In this document: one piece after another, positions 49,578-56,945 of the stretch
Numbering within the stretch: the stretch's first letter is position 1
How the letters are laid out: each line of letters opens with the position of its first letter
DNA from: JAQIBY01 sp963676165
GTDB lineage: Bacteria; Bacteroidota; Bacteroidia; Bacteroidales; ML635J-15
Assembly (NCBI GenBank): GCA_963676165.1
Contig: OY781043.1
Coordinates: 3,348,001-3,412,000, forward strand
DNA: 64,000 nucleotides
Direction: 5' to 3'
Translations under genes and position numbers: made by a program
The notes under the pieces: model-generated
Database searches by the model: none
What the model was told of the DNA's origin: nothing
Seen by the model: the letters and a program-made list of their open reading frames with translations, nothing else

Positions 49578-50636
49578 TTATAAAGACTTCACTTTATTCA
49601 TTCCTAATGCCTTGAGCATCCATCGAGGCAATGGTTTTTCTGGATTTCGCTTTTTCAAGTTAATATACCATCCCCATTTTTTCATCACAGGGACTTTATG
49701 TGTCTCAACAAACTCAATTAGCGTACCTTCTGGAGCCTGAATGTATGAAAAGTGACCTGCAGCCTCACCCATATCAAAACTCTCAGCACTATCAACGGTA
49801 AACGGGAAACCTGCAGCTTTGCATTCCTCACGTAATTCATCCATACCTTGAATATCAAAACAAAGATGAATAAAACCAGGATCTCCCCACATTCTACCTT
49901 CAAAAATATCTTTAGGCTCTCTTGATTTAATTTCAACTAGTTCGATTTGCGTAGGACCCAATAATGGGGAAAAGGCTCCTTTTCTTGCTTTGCTATGTTT
50001 GAGTAAAACACGACGCATTTCTGCATCACCACCAGGTATTGTTTGAATATCCTCAAACTTACCACTTCGATCGTAAACAATCTCATCGTATTTAAGAATA
50101 TCATGATACACTGAAATGGATTCTTCAATACTTTTCACTCCAATGACAGCTCCGTAAACACCTCCACTCACATTTTTTTCTTGAAAGACATTTGCTTCTT
50201 CAACAAACTCGAAGATATTTCCATAAAGATCTTTCACATAGAAATGCTTCTTGCCTCCAGGATTATGACAAATTTCCGAAAGTATTTCAATTCCTTTTTT
50301 CTGAAAATCCTGATACAGAACTTCAGCATCTTGACATTTCATCATAGCAACAGAAATTCCCAAATCACCAAAGAGTACAGGTTCTTTAGGCATCAAAGGT
50401 TTTCTTCCTGTATGTTGCCATACTTCAAAACCACCACCACCATTCATATTAATGGCAAGAGCAGCATGTCTTTCACGGGTTTCACCTTGGGTATATGGCA
50501 ACATGAGTTCAGCAATTGCTTTCTCCTCAAACACCCGAATATTCATATTAAAATTATCGATATACCAACTCCATCCTTCTTTGAAATCTGGTACTCCTAC
50601 ACCAACTTGCTGTATTCCACTAATCATCTTTGCCAT
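49578..50636 (-). CDS. Two-domain VOC (glyoxalase/dioxygenase-fold) protein
   Basis: A 352-residue cytoplasmic protein with two vicinal-oxygen-chelate domains: about 5-145 ('ISGIQQVGVGVPDFKEGWSW', end 'YVKDLYGNIFEFVEEAN') and 155-320 ('GVYGAVIGVKSIEESISVYH', end 'SYIQAPEGTLIEFVETHKVP'). Metal-ligand positions are only partly recognisable (Glu in 'FEFVEE' and 'IEFVET', His in 'FIHLCFD'). The two-domain layout is shared by 4-hydroxyphenylpyruvate dioxygenase and extradiol dioxygenases, but the diagnostic ligand set is not convincing. It starts 2 nt after an SDR gene, so the pair probably acts in one catabolic or modifying pathway of unknown substrate. Confidence 0.85.
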   Translation of the reverse strand: MAKMISGIQQVGVGVPDFKEGWSWYIDNFNMNIRVFEEKAIAELMLPYTQGETRERHAALAINMNGGGGFEVWQHTGRKPLMPKEPVLFGDLGISVAMMKCQDAEVLYQDFQKKGIEILSEICHNPGGKKHFYVKDLYGNIFEFVEEANVFQEKNVSGGVYGAVIGVKSIEESISVYHDILKYDEIVYDRSGKFEDIQTIPGGDAEMRRVLLKHSKARKGAFSPLLGPTQIELVEIKSREPKDIFEGRMWGDPGFIHLCFDIQGMDELREECKAAGFPFTVDSAESFDMGEAAGHFSYIQAPEGTLIEFVETHKVPVMKKWGWYINLKKRNPEKPLPRWMLKALGMNKVKSL

Positions 50637-50638
50637 AA

Positions 50639-51418
50639 CTACTTAGGATTTACTTTATTTGCTAAATGATAAAACAAAAATGGCAGGTATTTTTTAAAAT
50701 ACACCATCAAAATTTCTTTTTTACCTATCAAAACTTCTTTTTTACCTTTTTCAATTGATTTTCGCATTTTAGCAGCACATTTTTCTGCCGACATTCCTTC
50801 CGCTTGTCCCGGATCCATCTCACCATGCTTTGTCCCTTCTGCTGTCAAAGCAGACATAGAAATTGGAGTATTAATCCTTCCCGGGCAAATCATTGTAACG
50901 GAAAGACCGTCTTTCCAATGTTCCAAACGAAGTGATTCATAAAAACCATGCAAAGCAAATTTTGATGCCGCGTATGCAGAACGCAAATAGTAACCAAATT
51001 TCCCAGAAATACTTGAAGTTACACCAATACGAGGGACTCCTGATTTTAAAAGAGCAGGGAGCAAACGCTTGGTAAGATTGATGTGTCCAAAATAATTAAT
51101 CTCCATAATTTTACGATCGACTTCCAGCTTTGTTTCAATGGCCTTGTCTCGCTGAGAAACACCTCCAACCAAAATCATACGATGAATCATATCAAACTTA
51201 TCCAAAATACGATTTGCCGACTCGATAACTTGTTGCTCATCAGACAAATCAAATTGGAATAATTGAACAATGGCACCCTGCTTTTCACATAAATCAGCTG
51301 TATGTCTTAATTTATCTTCGTCATAATCACAAAGAATTAAGTACATATCGGGAGCTGCATATTCAAGTGACAAAGCATGTCCAATTCCCCCTCCGGCACC
51401 GGTTATTAAAATATTCAT
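50639..51418 (-). CDS. Short-chain dehydrogenase/reductase (SDR)
   Basis: 259 residues from ATG 51418 ('MNILITGAGGGIGHALSLEY'). The classical SDR elements are present: cofactor loop TGAGGGIG, 'DYDEDKL' after the second strand (Asp, favouring NAD), catalytic Ser in 'GVTSSISGKFG', and the Tyr-Lys pair in 'AYAASKFALHGFY'. The hydrophobic C-terminus ('YLPFLFYHLANKVNPK') may touch the membrane, as in DHRS7-like members. The VOC gene follows after 2 nt. The substrate is unknown. Confidence 0.92.
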   Translation of the reverse strand: MNILITGAGGGIGHALSLEYAAPDMYLILCDYDEDKLRHTADLCEKQGAIVQLFQFDLSDEQQVIESANRILDKFDMIHRMILVGGVSQRDKAIETKLEVDRKIMEINYFGHINLTKRLLPALLKSGVPRIGVTSSISGKFGYYLRSAYAASKFALHGFYESLRLEHWKDGLSVTMICPGRINTPISMSALTAEGTKHGEMDPGQAEGMSAEKCAAKMRKSIEKGKKEVLIGKKEILMVYFKKYLPFLFYHLANKVNPK

Positions 51419-51511
51419 GCCCATAATTTCAGTCTAAGAAGCCCCAAAGTTAAAAAATTCTTACTACTAACATAAGTCAGTATTAAGAATCTTTTCACAA
51501 AGTATTTTAAC

Positions 51512-51544
51512 AAAAAGACGCCCACCGGAAAACCAATGGACGTC
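51512..51544 (-). terminator. secG terminator
   Basis: On the minus strand GACGTCCA (51544-51537) pairs with TGGGCGTC (51524-51517), one G-T pair, followed by TTTTT (51516-51512). Confidence 0.7.
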
Positions 51545-51563
51545 AAACAATATCTTGACAAAA

Positions 51564-51866
51564 CTATTCTACTGGAGCAGCTGGAGCCTCTGTATTTTGT
51601 GTTTGTTCAGTTTGCGGTTTGTTTTCATCGCCATTTGTTTGGCGATTTGGAATAGCAAAACCAGCAAGTAAGCTAATTACTAATAAAGCGATAGCTAAAG
51701 TCCAAGTTGCTTTTTCAAGGAAATCGGTTGTTTTACGAACACCCATTACTGAGTTACCTTGTCCAAAGGAAGAAGACAATCCTCCTCCTTTTGGGTTCTG
51801 TACAAGCACAATTAAAATTAAAAGAGTGCAAACGATGAGTAATAAAACTGATAAAAATATAAACAT
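51564..51866 (-). CDS. secG: Preprotein translocase subunit SecG
   Basis: A 100-residue inner-membrane protein with two helices: 'FIFLSVLLLIVCTLLILIVL' and 'ATWTLAIALLVISLLAGF', joined by the signature loop 'VQNPKGGGLSSSFGQGN'. It assists SecYE in export. The C-terminal 25 residues are polar (Gln, Thr, Pro, Ala). It begins 2 nt after the TPR-protein stop and is the last gene of the sigma54 activator-lptE-TPR-secG operon. Confidence 0.95.
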   Translation of the reverse strand: MFIFLSVLLLIVCTLLILIVLVQNPKGGGLSSSFGQGNSVMGVRKTTDFLEKATWTLAIALLVISLLAGFAIPNRQTNGDENKPQTEQTQNTEAPAAPVE

Positions 51867-51868
51867 TT

Positions 51869-52900
51869 CTAATTGTCTTTAATATGAATTAATTCCTTAA
51901 TTTTTTCAATTTGAGTTGCAAAGTAAATATTTTTTTGCGGATATTTCAAACTTAATTTCTCATAAGTGAATAATGCTTTCTCCAAATGTCCTTGAGAAAG
52001 GTAAATTTTTGCCAATGTTTCTGTCACGAGATCGCTTGTATCAAGATACTCAGACATATCATCCACCTTAGATTTAGCCGTCCTGGAAAATTCAGGTTTT
52101 TTATTCGAATTTTCAGTAATAAACTTATCAAGCAGAGCTTGTTTGCGATTATCAGGCTTGGATTTTGGTTTATCTGGGATTTTATCAACAGGAAGATCCT
52201 CCAACGGGAACTGGAATTCACCTTTTACCTCTTTCTTCTCATCACCAAAACCATCAAACAAATCCTCATCACTGAAAATGTACTCTTCCTCGGTTTCTAA
52301 TTCTGGGAATTCGGACTTTGGTTCAACCGAAGCATTAGCATCGGACTCTAACTTAGTCCGTTTTTTTTTTAATTCATTGAGTCGTTCCTGCAATAATTTT
52401 TCAAGATCTGTCTCAGGTTCTGTAGTTTTCTTTGGTTTTGTATCATCTGCTTGCTGAGAGGAATCAATCTTATCAGGTTTTGGCTCCTCTGGCTTAGCTT
52501 GTTCTTTCGGTAAAACAACGTCCTCTTGCTCAGACTTAATTTCACTTTTAGCTTCTACTACCTCTGGAATTTTGGAAACAACAGCTGACTCAGCTTTCTG
52601 TTCAACAGATGGTTTCACCTCAATATCAGGCGGACTCTTCTCTTCACTTGCCTCTTTTGGGGGCTTAGTAGTATTCAAAATAATCTGTGACAAGCGATTT
52701 CTATCACTGGCATAGATTGCTGCTTTCTTCAATAGCTCCTCAAAACGATGATCGTTTAAACTGTGAAGATTTTTTGCTAACAATACCCAGGAAGTCTGGA
52801 AATATGGAAACTCTTCAGACAAGTCATACAAGTCCTTAAGACTACTTTTATCAAGCGCCTCAGGATGTTCAATGTATTTTGTCAATAAAAATTTATCCAT
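51869..52900 (-). CDS. TPR-like protein between lptE and secG
   Basis: A 343-residue cytoplasmic protein, function unknown. The N-terminus is helical ('FLLTKYIEHPEALDKSSLKD', 'FPYFQTSWVLLAKNLHSLND'); a 150-residue Lys/Glu/Pro-rich disordered linker follows (about 95-245), and the C-terminus has one or two TPR-type helical pairs ('ETLAKIYLSQGHLEKALFTY', 'LSLKYPQKNIYFATQIEKI'). Its place between lptE and secG is conserved in Bacteroidota in my recollection, suggesting an envelope-biogenesis or export scaffold role; this is inference. Gaps to both neighbours are 1-2 nt. Confidence 0.82.
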   Translation of the reverse strand: MDKFLLTKYIEHPEALDKSSLKDLYDLSEEFPYFQTSWVLLAKNLHSLNDHRFEELLKKAAIYASDRNRLSQIILNTTKPPKEASEEKSPPDIEVKPSVEQKAESAVVSKIPEVVEAKSEIKSEQEDVVLPKEQAKPEEPKPDKIDSSQQADDTKPKKTTEPETDLEKLLQERLNELKKKRTKLESDANASVEPKSEFPELETEEEYIFSDEDLFDGFGDEKKEVKGEFQFPLEDLPVDKIPDKPKSKPDNRKQALLDKFITENSNKKPEFSRTAKSKVDDMSEYLDTSDLVTETLAKIYLSQGHLEKALFTYEKLSLKYPQKNIYFATQIEKIKELIHIKDN

Positions 52901-52901
52901 T

Positions 52902-53408
52902 TTACCAATTTACAAGTGCTCGATTAAAAATATCTTCAGTTAATTGATCCAAAATATCTTCTACGAGTTGATCTTCAACACTGGTTAAGTTTTCTGTACT
53001 GGAATAATCGGAAAAGCGAGAAAAGTTTGACTCAAAGCTTTTGGTTTCATCTATACGGTTTGTAAACTTCACCTTAACACTAATCGTAAGACGATTTAAT
53101 GCTGCAGTTTCATTTCCCTGATAAGCTTGTGGTGTCACTTTATAATCTACAATTTCACCTTCGAACTCAAGATCTGCATTTCCGTTACTTACACTTAAAC
53201 TAGTTTGTTGCACAAACCGATCTTTCAAAGCCTCAGAGAATTGAGAACTTAAGGAAGGATTAACCACAGATGCTCTATTAGGGAAATATGCCACACGAAT
53301 TGTTTTAGCACTACCTACATCTCCTCCAGTGAAAGAATACCCTCCGCTACAAGCACTAAAAAATGCCAGCATCACAAACATAAAGCTATATGTCAATAAT
53401 TTTTTCAC
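52902..53408 (-). CDS. lptE: LptE-family lipoprotein
   Basis: A 168-residue outer-membrane lipoprotein that with LptD inserts lipopolysaccharide. The signal ends 'MLAFFSAC' (Cys20). The family block 'GGYSFTGGDVGSAKTIRVAY' with 'FPNRASVVNPSLSSQFSEAL' is followed by strands and a C-terminal helix 'EDQLVEDILDQLTEDIF'. The start overlaps the activator's stop by 4 nt, so it is translationally coupled to it. This is the Bacteroidota form, which differs strongly from the enterobacterial one. Confidence 0.9.
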   Translation of the reverse strand: MKKLLTYSFMFVMLAFFSACSGGYSFTGGDVGSAKTIRVAYFPNRASVVNPSLSSQFSEALKDRFVQQTSLSVSNGNADLEFEGEIVDYKVTPQAYQGNETAALNRLTISVKVKFTNRIDETKSFESNFSRFSDYSSTENLTSVEDQLVEDILDQLTEDIFNRALVNW

Positions 53409-54661
53409 ACAGTTTCGATATTATATTCTTTAATTTTTCGATACAATGTCCGCTCACTTATTCCCAATTCGTTGGCAGCATCTTTTCTTCTACCTCTGTA
53501 TTTTTCAAGGGCTTTTATAATCATCTCACGCTCCATATCAGCCAAACTAAGGTTTTCTTCGACAAACTCTTCTGTATCCTCAATTTGATCAGGGTCAGCA
53601 GTAAATGTAGTAGCCGTCGATGATGCAGGAGGTTCTCCAGAGCCATTAATTTCGTAAATGTCCTCATCCTTGTAAAGCTTATGTAAGATAGATGAATTTT
53701 CCTCTTCGGCCTGACGCGCAGACTGAGGGTTATTTTTCATCATATCAAAAACAAGCTTTTTCAAGTCGTTCATATCGTTCTTCATGTCGAAAAGTACCTT
53801 GTAAAGGATTTCTCGCTCAGATGAAAAATCGTGTTGGCTATCCTCAGGTTTGCGAATAATTGCAGGCAGTTTTGACTTTTCAACTCCCGGAATATAACGA
53901 GCCAATGTCTCACTAGAGATCATTCTGTCCTGTTCAATAATTGACATTTGCTCAGTAATATTGCGAAGTTGACGAATGTTTCCAGGCCAACGATAATTTG
54001 TCAACAATTCCTTTGCATTGTGATCTAGTCGCAGTGCAGGCATATTGTACTTTCCTGAAAAGTCAACTGCAAATTTTCGAAATAATAGATGAATGTCTTC
54101 CTGCCGAGTTCTTAACGGAGGAATACTGATTGGGACAGTATTTAAACGATAGTAAAGATCTTCACGGAATTTATTTTCAGCAATAGCTTGTAAAATATCC
54201 ACATTGGTAGCAGCAACAACCCTCACATCCGTTTTTTGCACTTTTGATGAACCAACGCGCATAAACTCACCTGTTTCCAAAACACGTAATAATCGTACTT
54301 GCGTTGACATAGGAAGTTCTGCAACCTCATCGAGAAATATGGTCCCCGAATTTGCAACTTCAAAATATCCCTTTCGGCTATCTGTCGCTCCGGTAAATGC
54401 ACCTTTTTCATGCCCAAACAGTTCACTATCAATTGTTCCCTCAGGAATAGCACCACAGTTCACCGCAATGTACTCACCGTGCTTTCTGTGAGAATACTGA
54501 TGTATAATTCTTGGAATATTTTCCTTACCAACTCCACTTTCTCCAGTAACCAAGACAGATAAGTCTGTAGGAGCTACCTGTACAGCAAGATCTATTGCTC
54601 TATTGAGTCCTTCAGAATTACCAATAATTCCAAAACGTTGTTTGACGGTTTGAATATCCAT
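53405..54661 (-). CDS. Sigma54-dependent transcriptional activator without receiver domain
   Basis: 418 residues from ATG 54661 ('MDIQTVKQRFGIIGNSEG'). An in-frame ATG at 54715 lies upstream of the -7 element and is rejected. The AAA+ domain carries Walker A 'GESGVGKE' (40-47), the sigma54-contact loop 'GAFTGA' (87-92), Walker B 'GTIFLDEVAELP' and the Arg-finger region 'KFREDLYYRLNTVPI'. A 100-residue linker leads to a Fis-type HTH ('KYRGRRKDAANELGISERTL', about 385-410). There is no N-terminal sensor, so activity is likely set by expression or partner proteins. It heads the lptE-TPR-secG operon. Confidence 0.93.
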   Translation of the reverse strand: MDIQTVKQRFGIIGNSEGLNRAIDLAVQVAPTDLSVLVTGESGVGKENIPRIIHQYSHRKHGEYIAVNCGAIPEGTIDSELFGHEKGAFTGATDSRKGYFEVANSGTIFLDEVAELPMSTQVRLLRVLETGEFMRVGSSKVQKTDVRVVAATNVDILQAIAENKFREDLYYRLNTVPISIPPLRTRQEDIHLLFRKFAVDFSGKYNMPALRLDHNAKELLTNYRWPGNIRQLRNITEQMSIIEQDRMISSETLARYIPGVEKSKLPAIIRKPEDSQHDFSSEREILYKVLFDMKNDMNDLKKLVFDMMKNNPQSARQAEEENSSILHKLYKDEDIYEINGSGEPPASSTATTFTADPDQIEDTEEFVEENLSLADMEREMIIKALEKYRGRRKDAANELGISERTLYRKIKEYNIETV

Positions 54662-54681
54662 ACATTCACAGTTTATCCATG

Positions 54682-54689
54682 CAAAAATA
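54682..54689 (-). promoter_or_regulatory. -7 element of the sigma54-activator operon
   Basis: TATTTTTG on the minus strand matches TAnnTTTG, 20 nt before the ATG at 54661. It lies inside the longer reading frame, which supports the shorter start. Confidence 0.5.
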
Positions 54690-54717
54690 CAAAAAATTCC
54701 CTGACCATCACCCAATA

Positions 54718-54742
54718 TGACAGTCGATTTGTCATTTTGTCA
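54718..54742. promoter_or_regulatory. Triple TGACA/TGTCA operator candidate
   Basis: TGACA at 54718-54722 and TGTCA at 54730-54734 and 54738-54742: one inverted and two direct copies of a pentamer within 25 bp, 29 bp upstream of the -7 element of the activator operon. Confidence 0.45.
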
Positions 54743-54757
54743 GATTGTTACAATTGA

Positions 54758-56008
54758 CTAGTCCAAAAGCTGAATATTGCGCTCATGTTTCAGGTACATT
54801 GAAGGTATGCCCTGATACTCTCCAACTTTTCCCGTCACACACACTTTTTTGTCTTTCAAAAAAACAGAAGGCTCATAGGAAAAATTCACATGATCAGACT
54901 CCCAAATTGTGACTGAAAACACTTGATTCGGAAAAGATTTATCTAAATTCAAAAATGTATTGCCTTTACGAGATTTATGCGTTGACACAACAGTACCACA
55001 TACCGTTATCTTTTTATTTGTCCCCATAAATGCCCTTGCATCTCTTGTATTAAACGCATATTTGGGCATTTCATCTTTCGATAATGCAACACGATCGCCT
55101 TTTTGCTTTCCACTAAACCAAGGTTCAGCATTGCAATTGCTTTCCAAAAATACTTGATGCTTCTCATCTAGTTTTGGCAAAAAATCTAAGCCTGTGAGTT
55201 TTTCGATAGAATCAATAGTCACTGCATAGTTCTCAATCGGATCTTCAAACATTTGATTTGGCATCAAAAAGGCAATGGCACGATTGTTTCTGGTATCGAT
55301 TGCAATTTTATAAAAATAGTCTGGCAAACTCATCTGATTTACAGACCGCTCAACCTTAGGCAAATCATCCTTAAGAATAGGACCTGTATAAACCATCAAC
55401 TCAGTCTTGTTTTCCATGACATATGATCGCAGGAAAGCTTCTGTTTCCGCCCATTTTCCACGATTAAAATCAGGGCACTGAGGTGACATATTGGAATAAT
55501 AATAGGTTGCAGACATTGCTTTTTGTGACCATCGATAATCCGCTGACGGAGCAAGATGACCTCTATCATAACCATAGCCATCGTAATCAAACTTATTATC
55601 AGAAATGAGCGTTTTCAGAAAATAGTCAGCTTCAACTGCAGAGCCTGTACTGATAGTGGTATCAGGACGAAAATCGTTAGTTCGGGAAAAATTACCCTGT
55701 TCGATATCAGGTAAAATCATACTTGACACCCAATTGGACAATTCATGATTCTCATTGTACGAAAGAATTAAGCCTGCATGCTCAGCGATTTCTTCCTGCT
55801 TTGCTCCCAAAGGTAAACCAACAGACTTCAACTGCATATTAATGTATGAAATCTTAAACTCGTTGAGCTGTTCTTTGATTTTCTGTTTCTCACTTTCCAG
55901 CTTTTCAAGGCTTGACTCATATACTTCAATCGAATCTTGAAAACTTTGTGAAAACAATGTATTGGTTGACAAGCAAACAAGACTAGCTAATAAAAATAAA
56001 TGCTTCAT
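54758..56008 (-). CDS. Exported DNA/RNA non-specific endonuclease with C-terminal OB fold
   Basis: A 416-residue exported protein (signal peptide ending 'STNTLFS' before Q). A coiled-coil stretch (about 22-60) is followed by the beta-beta-alpha-metal NUC domain (about 65-290) with the catalytic 'YDRGHLAPSADYRWSQ' (His) and 'SNMSPQCPDFNRGKWAE' (metal Asn). The last 110 residues form an OB-like nucleic-acid-binding fold ('KITVCGTVVSTHKSRKGNTF', 'KVCVTGKVGEYQGIPSMYL'). This NUC-OB joining suggests tethering to nucleic acid. No T9SS tail is seen, so it is periplasmic or released by another route. It precedes the activator gene but is separated by an operator and promoter. Confidence 0.9.
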   Translation of the reverse strand: MKHLFLLASLVCLSTNTLFSQSFQDSIEVYESSLEKLESEKQKIKEQLNEFKISYINMQLKSVGLPLGAKQEEIAEHAGLILSYNENHELSNWVSSMILPDIEQGNFSRTNDFRPDTTISTGSAVEADYFLKTLISDNKFDYDGYGYDRGHLAPSADYRWSQKAMSATYYYSNMSPQCPDFNRGKWAETEAFLRSYVMENKTELMVYTGPILKDDLPKVERSVNQMSLPDYFYKIAIDTRNNRAIAFLMPNQMFEDPIENYAVTIDSIEKLTGLDFLPKLDEKHQVFLESNCNAEPWFSGKQKGDRVALSKDEMPKYAFNTRDARAFMGTNKKITVCGTVVSTHKSRKGNTFLNLDKSFPNQVFSVTIWESDHVNFSYEPSVFLKDKKVCVTGKVGEYQGIPSMYLKHERNIQLLD

Positions 56009-56097
56009 AGTCCAAACAAATTATGCCTGAAAGATACTGACTTTTTCCCAGAGTTAAAATTGAAGTGTTGAAGATTAAGATTCGGATAACACAAGCA

Positions 56098-56805
56098 TCA
56101 CCCGACAGAAGCGTAGCCTAAACTCGCAATACTAATTTTTACATTAGGGATTTTTAATAAGCGTTGAGCGCATGCTTCTATTGTCGCACCAGTGGTAATT
56201 ACATCATCCATAAGTAAGATATGTTTGTTCGCAAACATGCTTTCGTCTTTTACCTGAAAAACTTCTGCAACATTCTCCCAACGATCAAATCTATTTTTAC
56301 GGGTTTGTGTTGTGGTAGAAACTGCACGATAAAAATTATCTGCATTCTGTGGAATCTTCATTGTTTCACTCAGTCCTTGACCTATCATCTCAGCTTGATT
56401 GTATCCGCGAGTTTTCAAACGATCTGGATGCAAAGGTACAGGAACAATATAATCCACATCATCAAAATATGCAGAAACATGCAATTCTGACCCAAGTTCT
56501 CTACCCAGAAACACACCAATATCCGGACGATTTTGGTACTTAAGCTTATGGATTAGCTTTCGATAATTGCTTCCTTTCACAAAATGCATTAATGCCGTTA
56601 TATGCTCAACAGGTATTCTTCCCCAGAAAACCTGAGCCAACTCAGAATCTTTGTCTTTATGGTAAGCTGTACGAGGCAGTTTTGCAAGGCAAGATGTACA
56701 TAATACATGCTCTTGCCTCCTTAAACTTTTTCCACAGGCATCACAAATCTTCGGATAAAATAAAAACCAGAAATCATCCCAAATATTTCGAACGGCAAGT
56801 TTCAT
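56098..56805 (-). CDS. comF: ComF-family phosphoribosyltransferase-like protein
   Basis: A 235-residue cytoplasmic protein. The N-terminal zinc site has Cys pairs 'KICDACGKSL' and 'VLCTSCLAKL'; the phosphoribosyltransferase fold follows with 'YIVPVPLHPDRLKTRGYNQA' and the PRPP motif 'LLMDDVITTGATIEAC' near residue 195. In naturally competent bacteria ComF acts in DNA uptake across the membrane and on to recombination. It is monocistronic. Natural competence cannot be concluded from this gene alone, but it fits the DNA-scavenging theme. Confidence 0.92.
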   Translation of the reverse strand: MKLAVRNIWDDFWFLFYPKICDACGKSLRRQEHVLCTSCLAKLPRTAYHKDKDSELAQVFWGRIPVEHITALMHFVKGSNYRKLIHKLKYQNRPDIGVFLGRELGSELHVSAYFDDVDYIVPVPLHPDRLKTRGYNQAEMIGQGLSETMKIPQNADNFYRAVSTTTQTRKNRFDRWENVAEVFQVKDESMFANKHILLMDDVITTGATIEACAQRLLKIPNVKISIASLGYASVG

Positions 56806-56945
56806 TATTCGTCTAAGTTACAACTTTTTTTCTAACTAAAACATGCACTTGAATATGTATCTCACAAAAAAATTACATTCAATTTATGGAAAATGAGAAG
56901 GCAATGTATCCAACTTGCAAATTTTGAAATCAAAAACTTAAAATT

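Noticed and set aside
49578..50636. Calling the VOC protein 4-hydroxyphenylpyruvate dioxygenase
   Set aside because: The two-domain size fits, but the characteristic iron ligands and C-terminal helix sequence could not be recognised, so only the fold is claimed.
54662..54715. Longer start for the sigma54 activator at 54715
   Set aside because: The -7 element at 54682-54689 lies inside the extension, and the added residues (MGDGQGIFCIF...) have no domain.
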